This document shows, in pieces, positions 17,751-26,238 of a DNA stretch of 41,871 nt (position 1 is its first letter; the number at the start of each line of letters is the position of its first letter). The position numbers and the translations under genes were made by a program. The DNA is from Bacteroidales bacterium (GTDB lineage: Bacteria; Bacteroidota; Bacteroidia; Bacteroidales; F082): NCBI GenBank assembly GCA_030683155.1, contig JAUXMV010000020.1, forward strand, positions 1 to 41,871, read 5' to 3'. The notes beneath the pieces are model-generated. The model saw only the letters and a program-made list of their open reading frames with translations. It made no database searches and was not told the origin of the DNA.

Positions 17751-20700
17751 ATGCTGAAAAACTTACTCATTTTATTAGGCTTTCTTGTGCTATCGGGCAC
17801 TTTGATTGGTTCTTACAGGACTAACATACAATCGATTTCCAGACGGGAAGGATTGTCAAACGGCGCAGTAAATTCAATTGTAAAAGATGCAGAGGGATAT
17901 ATTTGGTTTGGAACCTGGAACGGATTGAACCGCTACGATGGCAGCAGCATTGTAAGTTTTTTACCCGGAGGCAAGCCTCATTCCATTCATAACCACGTCA
18001 TTCGCGAACTTTACCCATCTGGACAGGGTCCATTGTGGATGCTTACCAACAAAGGAGTGAGTCTTTATAATAATTTTAACGACCGCTTTTATTCTTTTTT
18101 TGATCAGGAAGCAGAGCAAATCAATTATGAAACAGATATTGCACTTAGCCATTCCGATGAAATTGGCACCTGGGTCTCTGTTTTTGGCAGTGGCATATTC
18201 CAGTTTGACAGTGTTTCAGGTCGATTCAAGCAAATGAGTTTTGATAATAACTCTGAAAGGATTTCAAGAAATATTAAGAGAATCCATCTTTTGGACAAGG
18301 AAGCCTTTGTAATTTCAGGCTCTGGAATTTTATATGAAATCATTGAAAACAGGCTTGAATTTATTTTGCAACTGCCTATGAATGAAACTTTAGCTTCCTC
18401 TTCAGCAGTGCTAATCCAAAATAAGCCTTATATTTTTGTAACGCAGAGAACCGGCAGCGCTTTCATTGTCGATGTCAATCTAAGACAAGTAAGTCAACTC
18501 CATATTCCAGATGATATCATAACCTCCTTTGCACTTTCGAGATATGAAAATAAAATTTGGGCTGGAACTGAAAGAGGGAAAATTTACAGCTTTAACATGG
18601 AAAGCAAAGCGTTTGAACTGTTAAACTTGTTCTCCGACCCGATTTACAGCAGTCCGATAGCAACACGCATATTAAGTATTTTTGAAGCAAGTCAGGATAT
18701 TTTATGGATTGGGACCGATGGCAATGGTGTTTATAACCTTAAACTTTCCGAATTTCCTATCAGAAGTCTATCTTCAACCCAATTGTCCTATCCAATTGTT
18801 CGTTCAATTCTGGTGACACAGAACAAGAAATTACTCATCGGAACAAAAGGCGGAGGCATTGACATTTTTGACGCAAATGGCAATTACTATAAATCAATAA
18901 CTGCAAAGAACGGGCTCAGTAACAACTCCGTTTTGTCATTATTTGAGCGGCAGGATGGTTCAATCTGGGCAGGCACAGATGGAAAAGGGATTGACATCAT
19001 TTCAGCTGATTTTAATCAGGTCAGGAATTTTCCCAGAGATTTCGAATCAATTAAAACCCCCGACTTTGCATCTGTTTATAAAATTCTTGAAGCAGGAGAT
19101 AAAAGGCTTTACCTCGGCACCAGTGGTTATGGTGTTATCATGGTTGAATTTGACAAACTTAAGAACAGCATTCCGATAAGTTTTGAGCAACTTCAGCTCG
19201 ACAAAAATAATGAGCAGCAACAAAAGCAAATTGTTTACGCTCTCGCAAATGAAAAACCAGGTATAATCTGGGTAGGAACAAGGGGCATTGGCGTTTATCG
19301 CTACAATACCATCAACAAGCGAAATATGGCCCAATACAATACTGAAATATTTCCAAACCTTATCCGAAACGACGATATACTTTCGCTGCTGACCGATGAA
19401 AGCAAAAATCTTTGGATAGGCAGCAGCAGTGGCATTTTCGCACTCAAGATATTGGATCAAGATGCTATAGAAGCCTCGAAAGTTGTGTTAAGCACCGATT
19501 TATCCGGAGCCACCATCCACACCCTTCAAACCGACAAAATGAATAATCTTTGGATAACAACCAATCAGGGATTGTCATACATCGATATTTCGCGTGGAAA
19601 TGTCAGAAGTTTTACGGTGAACGACGGACTTATCAATTATGAATACAGCGATGGCGCATCCTTCTTTGACCCATCTACAAGTCAGTTATATGTTGGCGGA
19701 ACAATGGGTGTAGATATCATTCAAACCGACCTGATAAAATTCTCATCCTTTTTTCCAAAACTTGCTATTAATGATTTATTGGTAAGAAACCAGCCAGTTC
19801 AGATCGGTGAAAACAGTTTGCTCACTTCCCGCATCAATCATCAAAAAAAACTGGTTCTCAACTTTAATCAAAATGCATTGACATTTTTCGTTTCTCCTTT
19901 GGCATATTGGGGCAAAGAGCGCCACCGGATTTCGTTCCGGCTAAAAAACTTTGATAATAATTGGATAAACAACCCACCCGGACAATCTATCAATTTCACC
20001 AACCTTTCGCCCGGAAATTATCTTTTGCAACTGCGTGTAAGCGATGAAAACGGAAACTGGGGGGAGGAATACAAAGAAATCGAAATAATAATCAAACCGC
20101 CTTTCTATCTTACATTATGGGCAATAGCCGCGTATATTTTACTGCTTGCAGGCATTCAGCTGCTAATAATAAAATCTTATCGCAGAAGAGAATCGCGAAA
20201 AAAAGAAGCGGCACTTATAGAATTCAAACAACAGAAAGAAAAAGAGCTTCAAAATTATAAAATTGAATTCTTTACCAATGTGGCGCACGAATTCAGAACC
20301 CCGCTCACACTTATCTCATCGCATGTACATGCGCTGATAGAAGAAACAAAAGCCCGCAGTCAAAACCCACGTTTGCTGAAAGTTTATAACAACAGCTTGA
20401 AATTACAGAAACTTGTCCTTGAAATTATCCAATTCAGAAAGCTTGAAAAGGGAAAAGAACTGCTGAATATTAAAACGGTAAACCCTGAAATACTTGCTCA
20501 GGAGGTTGTTTCAGACATGGAACTTCTTGCTCAAAAAAACGAAATCAGCTGCGAGGTTTTCTGCGAAGGAAAAGAGGTAAGGATAAATACCGATGCTGAC
20601 AAATACCAGCGTATTCTTACAAATTTGATCTCAAATGCTATAAAATACAACAGGCCGGGTGGTTTTGTGAAAGTTAAAATAAGCTGCAGTGAAACTGATT

Positions 20701-21809
20701 TTATCACAGAAGTTGAAGACAATGGCATTGGCATAAAACCTGAGCTTAAAAGCAAAGTTTTTGAACCCTTTGGAATTTCATCTGCGCAAAAAAAAGGCAG
20801 CTTCCCGGGATACAGGTCTACAGGACTTGGCCTGGCAGTAACCAAAGGTATTGTTGAACTTTTACAGGGAACTATCACCTTCGAAAGCAAGCCTGATGCA
20901 GGCACACGCTTTATCTTTCGTTTACCAAAAGTGCATGAAGTAAATGCGTCCGAAACTTCAGAAGAAACTTCGGATGACAGAAAAGAACTTGCTTTTATTG
21001 ATGAAGAATATGCACAGGAGCCGATCACTATCCCTGACAGCTCGTCTGAAAAATCAACTTTACTATTGGTTGACGATGAAAGCGAAATTCTGGCATTGCT
21101 GCAAGATATGCTTAGCCCTGCCTACAACTTGTACATGGCTGCAAACGGAAAAGAAGCAATGGTTTTATTGGAAAATCAGAAAATTGACCTTGTTATTTCT
21201 GATATTATGATGCCCGAGATGGATGGTATTGAACTTTGTTTCAAAATAAGGGAAAACTTTGATACCAGTCACTTGCCATTGATTTTGCTTTCAGCCAAAG
21301 CTGAAATTGAAGACCGCATCAAAGGGCTGTATGCCGGAGCAGATTCCTACATCCCTAAACCATTTCACCCAGACCATCTGAAAATCAGGATTGAGAAACT
21401 CCTTAGTCTAAGGCAAAATATCCGCAAGAAATTCGGCCAACAGGAGGCCGAAAGCACTTCAATTATCAGCAAAATCCCTGATCCCTTTTTTCAGAAAATG
21501 CTCAATTATATTGACGAAAACATTGATGACGATTCCCTCTCAGCCGACAAACTCAGTGAAAGACTTGGCATCAGCAAATCTTCGCTTTACAACAAAACAA
21601 AGTCTGTTTTAGGAACAACTCCACATGGATTGCTCAACCAACGAAGAGTTAAAAAAGCTGCTATCCTGCTCGACTCCACCTCCCTCAATGTAAGTGAAAT
21701 CATTGATCAGACAGGCTTTAAAAGCCGCGCACATTTCTATGAACTTTTTAATCAGGCATTTGGGTGCTCACCATCAGAGTTCAGACAAAAAAACAAGGTC
21801 GAAGAGTGA
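17751..21809 (+). CDS. Hybrid two-component system sensor/response regulator (HTCS) of the PUL
   Basis: A single protein that senses a glycan fragment in the periplasm and activates the PUL. Domains in the 1352 residues: N-terminal export/membrane segment (about 1-20), two-component regulator propeller repeats (about 28-660; repeated D..GxIWxGTxxGG/LxxYD units), Y_Y_Y domain (about 700-780), one membrane helix (about 784-811), histidine kinase with phosphoacceptor H846 in FFTNVAHEFRTPLTLI, ATPase motifs NLISNAIKYNRPGG, DNGIGI and GLGLAVTKGIV, a receiver domain with VDDE near 1107 and phosphoacceptor D1151 in SDIMMPEMDG plus the KPF lysine, and a C-terminal AraC-type HTH (about 1250-1350). All catalytic residues are present. 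Such proteins normally sit beside and control their PUL, here the operon starting at 22164. Confidence 0.95.
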   Translation: MLKNLLILLGFLVLSGTLIGSYRTNIQSISRREGLSNGAVNSIVKDAEGYIWFGTWNGLNRYDGSSIVSFLPGGKPHSIHNHVIRELYPSGQGPLWMLTNKGVSLYNNFNDRFYSFFDQEAEQINYETDIALSHSDEIGTWVSVFGSGIFQFDSVSGRFKQMSFDNNSERISRNIKRIHLLDKEAFVISGSGILYEIIENRLEFILQLPMNETLASSSAVLIQNKPYIFVTQRTGSAFIVDVNLRQVSQLHIPDDIITSFALSRYENKIWAGTERGKIYSFNMESKAFELLNLFSDPIYSSPIATRILSIFEASQDILWIGTDGNGVYNLKLSEFPIRSLSSTQLSYPIVRSILVTQNKKLLIGTKGGGIDIFDANGNYYKSITAKNGLSNNSVLSLFERQDGSIWAGTDGKGIDIISADFNQVRNFPRDFESIKTPDFASVYKILEAGDKRLYLGTSGYGVIMVEFDKLKNSIPISFEQLQLDKNNEQQQKQIVYALANEKPGIIWVGTRGIGVYRYNTINKRNMAQYNTEIFPNLIRNDDILSLLTDESKNLWIGSSSGIFALKILDQDAIEASKVVLSTDLSGATIHTLQTDKMNNLWITTNQGLSYIDISRGNVRSFTVNDGLINYEYSDGASFFDPSTSQLYVGGTMGVDIIQTDLIKFSSFFPKLAINDLLVRNQPVQIGENSLLTSRINHQKKLVLNFNQNALTFFVSPLAYWGKERHRISFRLKNFDNNWINNPPGQSINFTNLSPGNYLLQLRVSDENGNWGEEYKEIEIIIKPPFYLTLWAIAAYILLLAGIQLLIIKSYRRRESRKKEAALIEFKQQKEKELQNYKIEFFTNVAHEFRTPLTLISSHVHALIEETKARSQNPRLLKVYNNSLKLQKLVLEIIQFRKLEKGKELLNIKTVNPEILAQEVVSDMELLAQKNEISCEVFCEGKEVRINTDADKYQRILTNLISNAIKYNRPGGFVKVKISCSETDFITEVEDNGIGIKPELKSKVFEPFGISSAQKKGSFPGYRSTGLGLAVTKGIVELLQGTITFESKPDAGTRFIFRLPKVHEVNASETSEETSDDRKELAFIDEEYAQEPITIPDSSSEKSTLLLVDDESEILALLQDMLSPAYNLYMAANGKEAMVLLENQKIDLVISDIMMPEMDGIELCFKIRENFDTSHLPLILLSAKAEIEDRIKGLYAGADSYIPKPFHPDHLKIRIEKLLSLRQNIRKKFGQQEAESTSIISKIPDPFFQKMLNYIDENIDDDSLSADKLSERLGISKSSLYNKTKSVLGTTPHGLLNQRRVKKAAILLDSTSLNVSEIIDQTGFKSRAHFYELFNQAFGCSPSEFRQKNKVEE

Positions 21810-22163
21810 AGATGCATTTTTTAGAAAATAAAAAACTCCCTAAAATAAATTCTTGTGATATGTAAGCTTTAATGAATCAAAAAGGAAAAAACTCCTTGAA
21901 AATTCATTGAAAAACTGAATCTCTGATTACACTTTTCCTTAACTATTCAAGTAAAAAATACAGCTTGATTTACCTTTTTGAAGTTTTTGGCGATATTCAG
22001 CGAAGGCATCCGCCAGAATAAAAATCTTCAGGATTTATGGCTGTAAAGTTGTAAAAAGGCCTTAAAAAGGCATATTTGTAACGGAGCGGACAAGTTAAGG
22101 AACACAGCGGACAGCGTTTTATGCAATCGATTGTAATTTTGACAGGCAAATAAATATGTGATC
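21810..22163. other. Intergenic region upstream of the PUL operon, with nested hairpin
   Basis: About 350 bases without a gene; the likely site of the operon promoter and of HTCS binding. It holds a nested inverted repeat at 21871-21908 (AATGAAT / ATTCATT outside, AAGGA / TCCTT inside) without a T-run, and a small hairpin GCCTTAAAAAGGC at about 22059-22071. A -7-like TAATTTTG lies at 22134-22141, 22 bases before the likely start codon, but I found no -33 partner. Confidence 0.4.
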
Positions 22164-23210
22164 ATGGATATCTCAAAACGCTTCCCGCAAAACCCACTTT
22201 TACGTCCATCTGACCTTGAGCCAGGCATCAAAGGCATGGAAATTTTATGTCTGCTTAATCCAGGAGTATTCAGGTTTGAAGGAAAAATATGGCTTTTTCT
22301 GCGTGTTGCCGAAAGGCCAAAACAGATCGAAGGAAAGATAAGTTTCCCTGTCTATAATAATATAGGTGAAATAGAAATCCTGAGTTTTGATAAAAGCGAT
22401 CCCGATTTGGATGCTTCTGATCCCAGAGTTATAAATTACAAGAAAAAAGATTATCTGACAACGCTATCCTATCTGCGACTTGTTTGCAGCGATGATGGGA
22501 TAAATTTTTATGAGCCCGAAGGCTATTTACCTGTTTTCGGACAAGGTGAACTCGAAACTTTTGGCATTGAAGATTGCAGAGTTGCAACAATGGAAAATGA
22601 GTTTTGCCTAAGCTTTACTGAGGTGTCCGGGTTTGGTGTGGGCGTTGGTCTGATACGCACCAAAGACTGGAAAAACTTCTCCCGTGAAGGGATGATCTTT
22701 CCGCCTCACAATAAAGACTGTGCCATTTTTGAAGAAAAAATCAACGGAAAATATTTTGCCCTCCATCGGCCAAGCAGTCCCGAACTGGGAGGCAATTACA
22801 TATGGCTTGCCGAATCACCTGACATGATTCACTGGGGCAGACACAAATGTATTGCTACTGTAAGGCCGGGCATGTGGGATTCGGCACGTGTCGGAGCTGG
22901 TGGTGCTCCCATCAGAACTGAAAAAGGCTGGCTCGAAATTTATCATGGCGCAAACAGCGAACATCGCTATTGCCTTGGCGCCCTTTTGCTCGACATTAAT
23001 GATCCATCAAAGGTGATTGCGCGAAGCATATATCCAATCATGGAACCAACAGAGGCTTATGAACAAACAGGTTTTTTTGGCAATGTAGTCTTCACAAACG
23101 GGCATTATGTTGTCGGAGATGATATTTTCATGTACTATGGTGCCAGCGACGAAGTGATTTGTGGCGCCAAACTTTCTATCTCCGAAATCCTCAATTCCCT
23201 CACCCAGTAG
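22164..23210 (+). CDS. Glycoside hydrolase family 130 enzyme (probable mannoside phosphorylase)
   Basis: GH130 enzymes cleave beta-mannosides, most by phosphorolysis to mannose 1-phosphate. No signal peptide is present, so it acts in the cytoplasm. In the 349-residue product the five-bladed propeller pattern is visible, with the family's catalytic Asp in GIEDCR (about D137), preceded by the substrate-contact region ASDPRVI, and later ALHRPSS (the His/Arg region that contacts phosphate in phosphorylases), HWGRHK, GAGGAPIRTEKGWL and YYGASD. ATG at 22164 is chosen over the in-frame GTG at 22158. The MFS gene follows after 14 bases. Some GH130 members are hydrolases; the retained HRP motif favours a phosphorylase, but linkage specificity cannot be read by eye. 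Confidence 0.88.
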   Translation: MDISKRFPQNPLLRPSDLEPGIKGMEILCLLNPGVFRFEGKIWLFLRVAERPKQIEGKISFPVYNNIGEIEILSFDKSDPDLDASDPRVINYKKKDYLTTLSYLRLVCSDDGINFYEPEGYLPVFGQGELETFGIEDCRVATMENEFCLSFTEVSGFGVGVGLIRTKDWKNFSREGMIFPPHNKDCAIFEEKINGKYFALHRPSSPELGGNYIWLAESPDMIHWGRHKCIATVRPGMWDSARVGAGGAPIRTEKGWLEIYHGANSEHRYCLGALLLDINDPSKVIARSIYPIMEPTEAYEQTGFFGNVVFTNGHYVVGDDIFMYYGASDEVICGAKLSISEILNSLTQ

Positions 23211-23224
23211 CAATATCCACTTCA

Positions 23225-24478
23225 ATGATATCCAAACTAACTACCGAATATCAGTTCTTTATGGCTATGCCGCACAACATGCGGATTCTGCTAATCACCA
23301 ATATGCTATATTCCCTGGTATTGCCGGTGGTGGAAATTTTTATGGCTGCCTATATTATGCGCTATTTTTCCGACACAAGTTATGTTGCCATGTTTCAGGT
23401 TGCCATGTACACAGGAATTATCATCACCTCATTGGCAAATGGGTTTCTTCTGAAAAATTTCAAAGTTGCCCATCTGTATAGTTTTGGCATTTTACTGAGC
23501 GGACTTTCGATGGTAGGCATGATGATGGTCGATAATATTACGATATTTGGCTTATTGGTCTCCGGAACCCTCATTGGTGCTGCATCAGGATTTTTCTGGA
23601 CCAATCGCTATCTGATGGCCCTGAATACAACATCCGATGACAACCGCAACTATTTTTTCGGTCTGGAATCTTTCTTTTTTACGATTTCAAATATCACTGT
23701 GCCCGTATTAATAGGTGTGTTGCTTGCATATTTTGATGGAAGCATGATTTTTGGATTTGAACTTGATATCCTCAAAGGTTATCGCATTGTGACTTTGATG
23801 GTTTTTGCAATTACGATTCTGGCGTGTTTTTCGCTTGCAAAAGGAAAATTTGAGAACCCAATTCAAAAAGACTTCCTCTACTTTCGCTTTGACAAACTAT
23901 GGAATAAACAAATTTTACTGGCGGCTTTAAAAGGTCTTGTGCAAGGATTCCTCGTAACAGCCCCGGCCATGCTGATCATGAAATATGTTGGAAAAGAAGG
24001 CTCTCTGGGGCTTATTCAAGGTGTCAGCGGAGGGTTAACGGCCATTTTGATTTATCTTTTAGGACGTTTTGCCAAACCTAAACATCGCATCTTCATTTTC
24101 AGCATTGGCATTACAATTTTCCTGATTGGAACAATCGTGAATGGCATTGAGCTATCGATGATCGGTGTCATTGTATTTGTTTTGTGTAAGGTGTTTTTTC
24201 AACCCTTGCATGACCTCGCATACTATCCAATTATGATGAAGGTCATTGACGTGGTATCCAAACGTGAAAACCGAAACAATTATGCTTATATCCTGAACCA
24301 TGAATTTGGTTTATACGCAGGAAGGGTTGTTGGTCTGGGCTTGTTTATTTTTCTCGCCTTCTATGTTTCTGAGACATTTGCACTTCGTTATTCTCTTATT
24401 ATCGTTGCGCTGCTCCAGATGCTTTCCATTCCACTTGCTAAGAACATTTTGAAAAACTCATATAATACAGAAAAATGA
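23225..24478 (+). CDS. MFS-type inner-membrane sugar transporter
   Basis: Predicted major-facilitator carrier, 417 residues, with roughly 11-12 hydrophobic helices in two halves separated by a charged central loop (about residues 215-235, KGKFENPIQKDFLYFRFDKLWNK). A frame open from a TTG at 23159 overlaps the GH130 gene, but the ATG at 23225, 14 bases after the GH130 stop, gives the natural N-terminus. Its stop overlaps the next start as ATGA, so translation is probably coupled to the lipoprotein gene. In known mannan loci of Bacteroidetes a cytoplasmic GH130 phosphorylase is paired with an inner-membrane carrier for the disaccharide; the same role is inferred here. Confidence 0.85.
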   Translation: MISKLTTEYQFFMAMPHNMRILLITNMLYSLVLPVVEIFMAAYIMRYFSDTSYVAMFQVAMYTGIIITSLANGFLLKNFKVAHLYSFGILLSGLSMVGMMMVDNITIFGLLVSGTLIGAASGFFWTNRYLMALNTTSDDNRNYFFGLESFFFTISNITVPVLIGVLLAYFDGSMIFGFELDILKGYRIVTLMVFAITILACFSLAKGKFENPIQKDFLYFRFDKLWNKQILLAALKGLVQGFLVTAPAMLIMKYVGKEGSLGLIQGVSGGLTAILIYLLGRFAKPKHRIFIFSIGITIFLIGTIVNGIELSMIGVIVFVLCKVFFQPLHDLAYYPIMMKVIDVVSKRENRNNYAYILNHEFGLYAGRVVGLGLFIFLAFYVSETFALRYSLIIVALLQMLSIPLAKNILKNSYNTEK

Positions 24479-26196
24479 AAAAAGTTTTGCTCTACTTTTC
24501 AGTAATCTCATTGTTTGCAGGTTTAATATCGTGCAAGCCTCAAAATGGTGAAGCTGTTGCTCAGACTGACATTGCCCGCATCGCTCAGATGCCTGAGATT
24601 CCTCAACCCCTGAAAATTATCGACTGGAAACAGAAAGCACTCCTTTTTGACAGTTTGGCATTCGACTTCAACAATACAGCAGCTTATGGACCACTAATCT
24701 GGCTTGATAGTGCAAAGCGTAATATTGACCAGGTGACATTTGGCCTTTATACAGTGATAAATGATGTGCGTCAGGGAAATGACAACTACAATGGTGAATT
24801 CCATGAGGCGCTTACTTCACTCAATGCATTGATCAGTGCGGGTTTGCTCGGTATTGACAAAACAAATCAGCATGGATATAATTTTGTAAAAATGTCACAA
24901 AACTATTTCAACTCTGACACAGAATGGAATATTGTGATGAACAACACAAATCCCGAAGTGGCTATGGCCGGTGGTGGCTATGGCCGCGACTGGTGGTATG
25001 ATGTCTATCCAAATGTCTTATTCTATGGCGTTGCAGCCCTTTATCCTGATGTTGAAAATACCGAATTTATTCAGCGAAAGGTTGCAGATCAATTCTATAA
25101 GGCTGACTCGACACTGAATGGAAACTACGACTTTTCATATTTCGATTATGCCCAAATGAAAGGAATGCGCAACCATATCCCATGGCAACAGGATGCGGCG
25201 GGCGGACATGCATGGGTGCTGCTTTCGGCATATAACCGCTTTGGTGATCAGCGTTATCTCGATGGTGCCAAAAGCGCTACCGAAGTTTTAGTAAATCAGA
25301 CTGAGAGTCGCTTTTACGAAATTTTACTCCCATTTGGCGCTTACGTGGCTGCGCGATTGAATGCAGAACATGCCACCAATTATGATGTCAAAAAATTGCT
25401 TGACCACACCTTTGATGGTTGCCAGTCGCAGGAAGGTCGTTACGGATGGGGTGTTATCGCAGAGCGATGGGGCGATTTTGATGTTCATGGTCTGCAGGGA
25501 AGCATCACCGATGGTGGTGGTTATGGATTTTTCATGAATTCAGTTGCTATGGCATGGCCTCTTGTTCCAATGGTAAAATATGAGCCTCAATTTGCGAAAA
25601 CAATCGGGAAATTCATGCTGAATGTTGTCAATGCATCGCGTCTTTTTTATCCCGATGAAGTGGATAATACGCATCAATGGCTTCCAGAAATGAAAAATAT
25701 TACAAATGGCATCATCGGATATGAGGGTGTCAGGAAGATGGATGATTTCAACAAGCCGGAACTAGCAGGCATTTCACCTGTTTCGCTTGGTGATGGCCCA
25801 AAATGGGTCGAGGGTCAGCCGGCAGAAACGATGTTTAGTCTCTACAGCACCTCAATTGCCGGCGTTTTTGGCGCCATCGTTAACACAACAGATGTTGAAG
25901 GGATTCTGGCACTTGATTGTAACGCTACTGACTTTTACGCTGAGACACCCTACCCTGTTCATCTGTATTATAATCCATATAATTTATCAAAATCAGTGAC
26001 TTATAAATCAGAAAGCTCAGTTGACCTCTTCGACATTGTATCAAAAACCTATCTGGCAAAAAAATCTGAAGGCAATTTTACAATCGCCATCCCCGCTGGA
26101 GAAGCTGTAATTGTGGTTGCCCTGCCAGCTGAAACGAAACTAAAAAAAGCAGGTTCAAAAATCAAAGCCGGTGATATAGTTATCGCATTCAAATAA
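24475..26196 (+). CDS. Lipoprotein of unassigned family 'A', probable (alpha/alpha)-type carbohydrate-active enzyme
   Basis: I cannot assign a named family. The 573-residue product has a lipoprotein signal with lipobox LISC (C20). The residues after the Cys (KPQNGE) lack the acidic pair of a surface-export signal, so it may face the periplasm. Motifs: IIDWKQKALLFDSLAFDFN near residue 45, GIDKTNQHG, GRDWWYDVYPNVLFY (about 176-190), then helix-rich segments (GGHAWVLLSAYNRFGDQRYLDGAKSA), GWGVIAERWGDFDVHGL, GGGYGFFMN, and a C-terminal beta-rich part of about 100 residues ending in IPAGEAVIVVALP. Helix pairs with conserved W, D and Y followed by a beta-sandwich suggest an (alpha/alpha) barrel enzyme. 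The first half of the protein at 34857 is a clear paralogue. It starts within the MFS stop codon (ATGA). Confidence 0.7.
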   Translation: MKKVLLYFSVISLFAGLISCKPQNGEAVAQTDIARIAQMPEIPQPLKIIDWKQKALLFDSLAFDFNNTAAYGPLIWLDSAKRNIDQVTFGLYTVINDVRQGNDNYNGEFHEALTSLNALISAGLLGIDKTNQHGYNFVKMSQNYFNSDTEWNIVMNNTNPEVAMAGGGYGRDWWYDVYPNVLFYGVAALYPDVENTEFIQRKVADQFYKADSTLNGNYDFSYFDYAQMKGMRNHIPWQQDAAGGHAWVLLSAYNRFGDQRYLDGAKSATEVLVNQTESRFYEILLPFGAYVAARLNAEHATNYDVKKLLDHTFDGCQSQEGRYGWGVIAERWGDFDVHGLQGSITDGGGYGFFMNSVAMAWPLVPMVKYEPQFAKTIGKFMLNVVNASRLFYPDEVDNTHQWLPEMKNITNGIIGYEGVRKMDDFNKPELAGISPVSLGDGPKWVEGQPAETMFSLYSTSIAGVFGAIVNTTDVEGILALDCNATDFYAETPYPVHLYYNPYNLSKSVTYKSESSVDLFDIVSKTYLAKKSEGNFTIAIPAGEAVIVVALPAETKLKKAGSKIKAGDIVIAFK

Positions 26197-26238
26197 TTAA
26201 TAAAGCTTCATTCACTTGAAACCTTTAAAAACGATCAA

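Noticed and set aside
19047-19460. 137-codon antisense frame
   Set aside because: Antisense shadow of the regulator's propeller repeats.
20531-21028. 165-codon antisense frame
   Set aside because: Opposite the kinase ATPase domain of the HTCS; Ser/Pro-rich product typical of antisense to a real gene.
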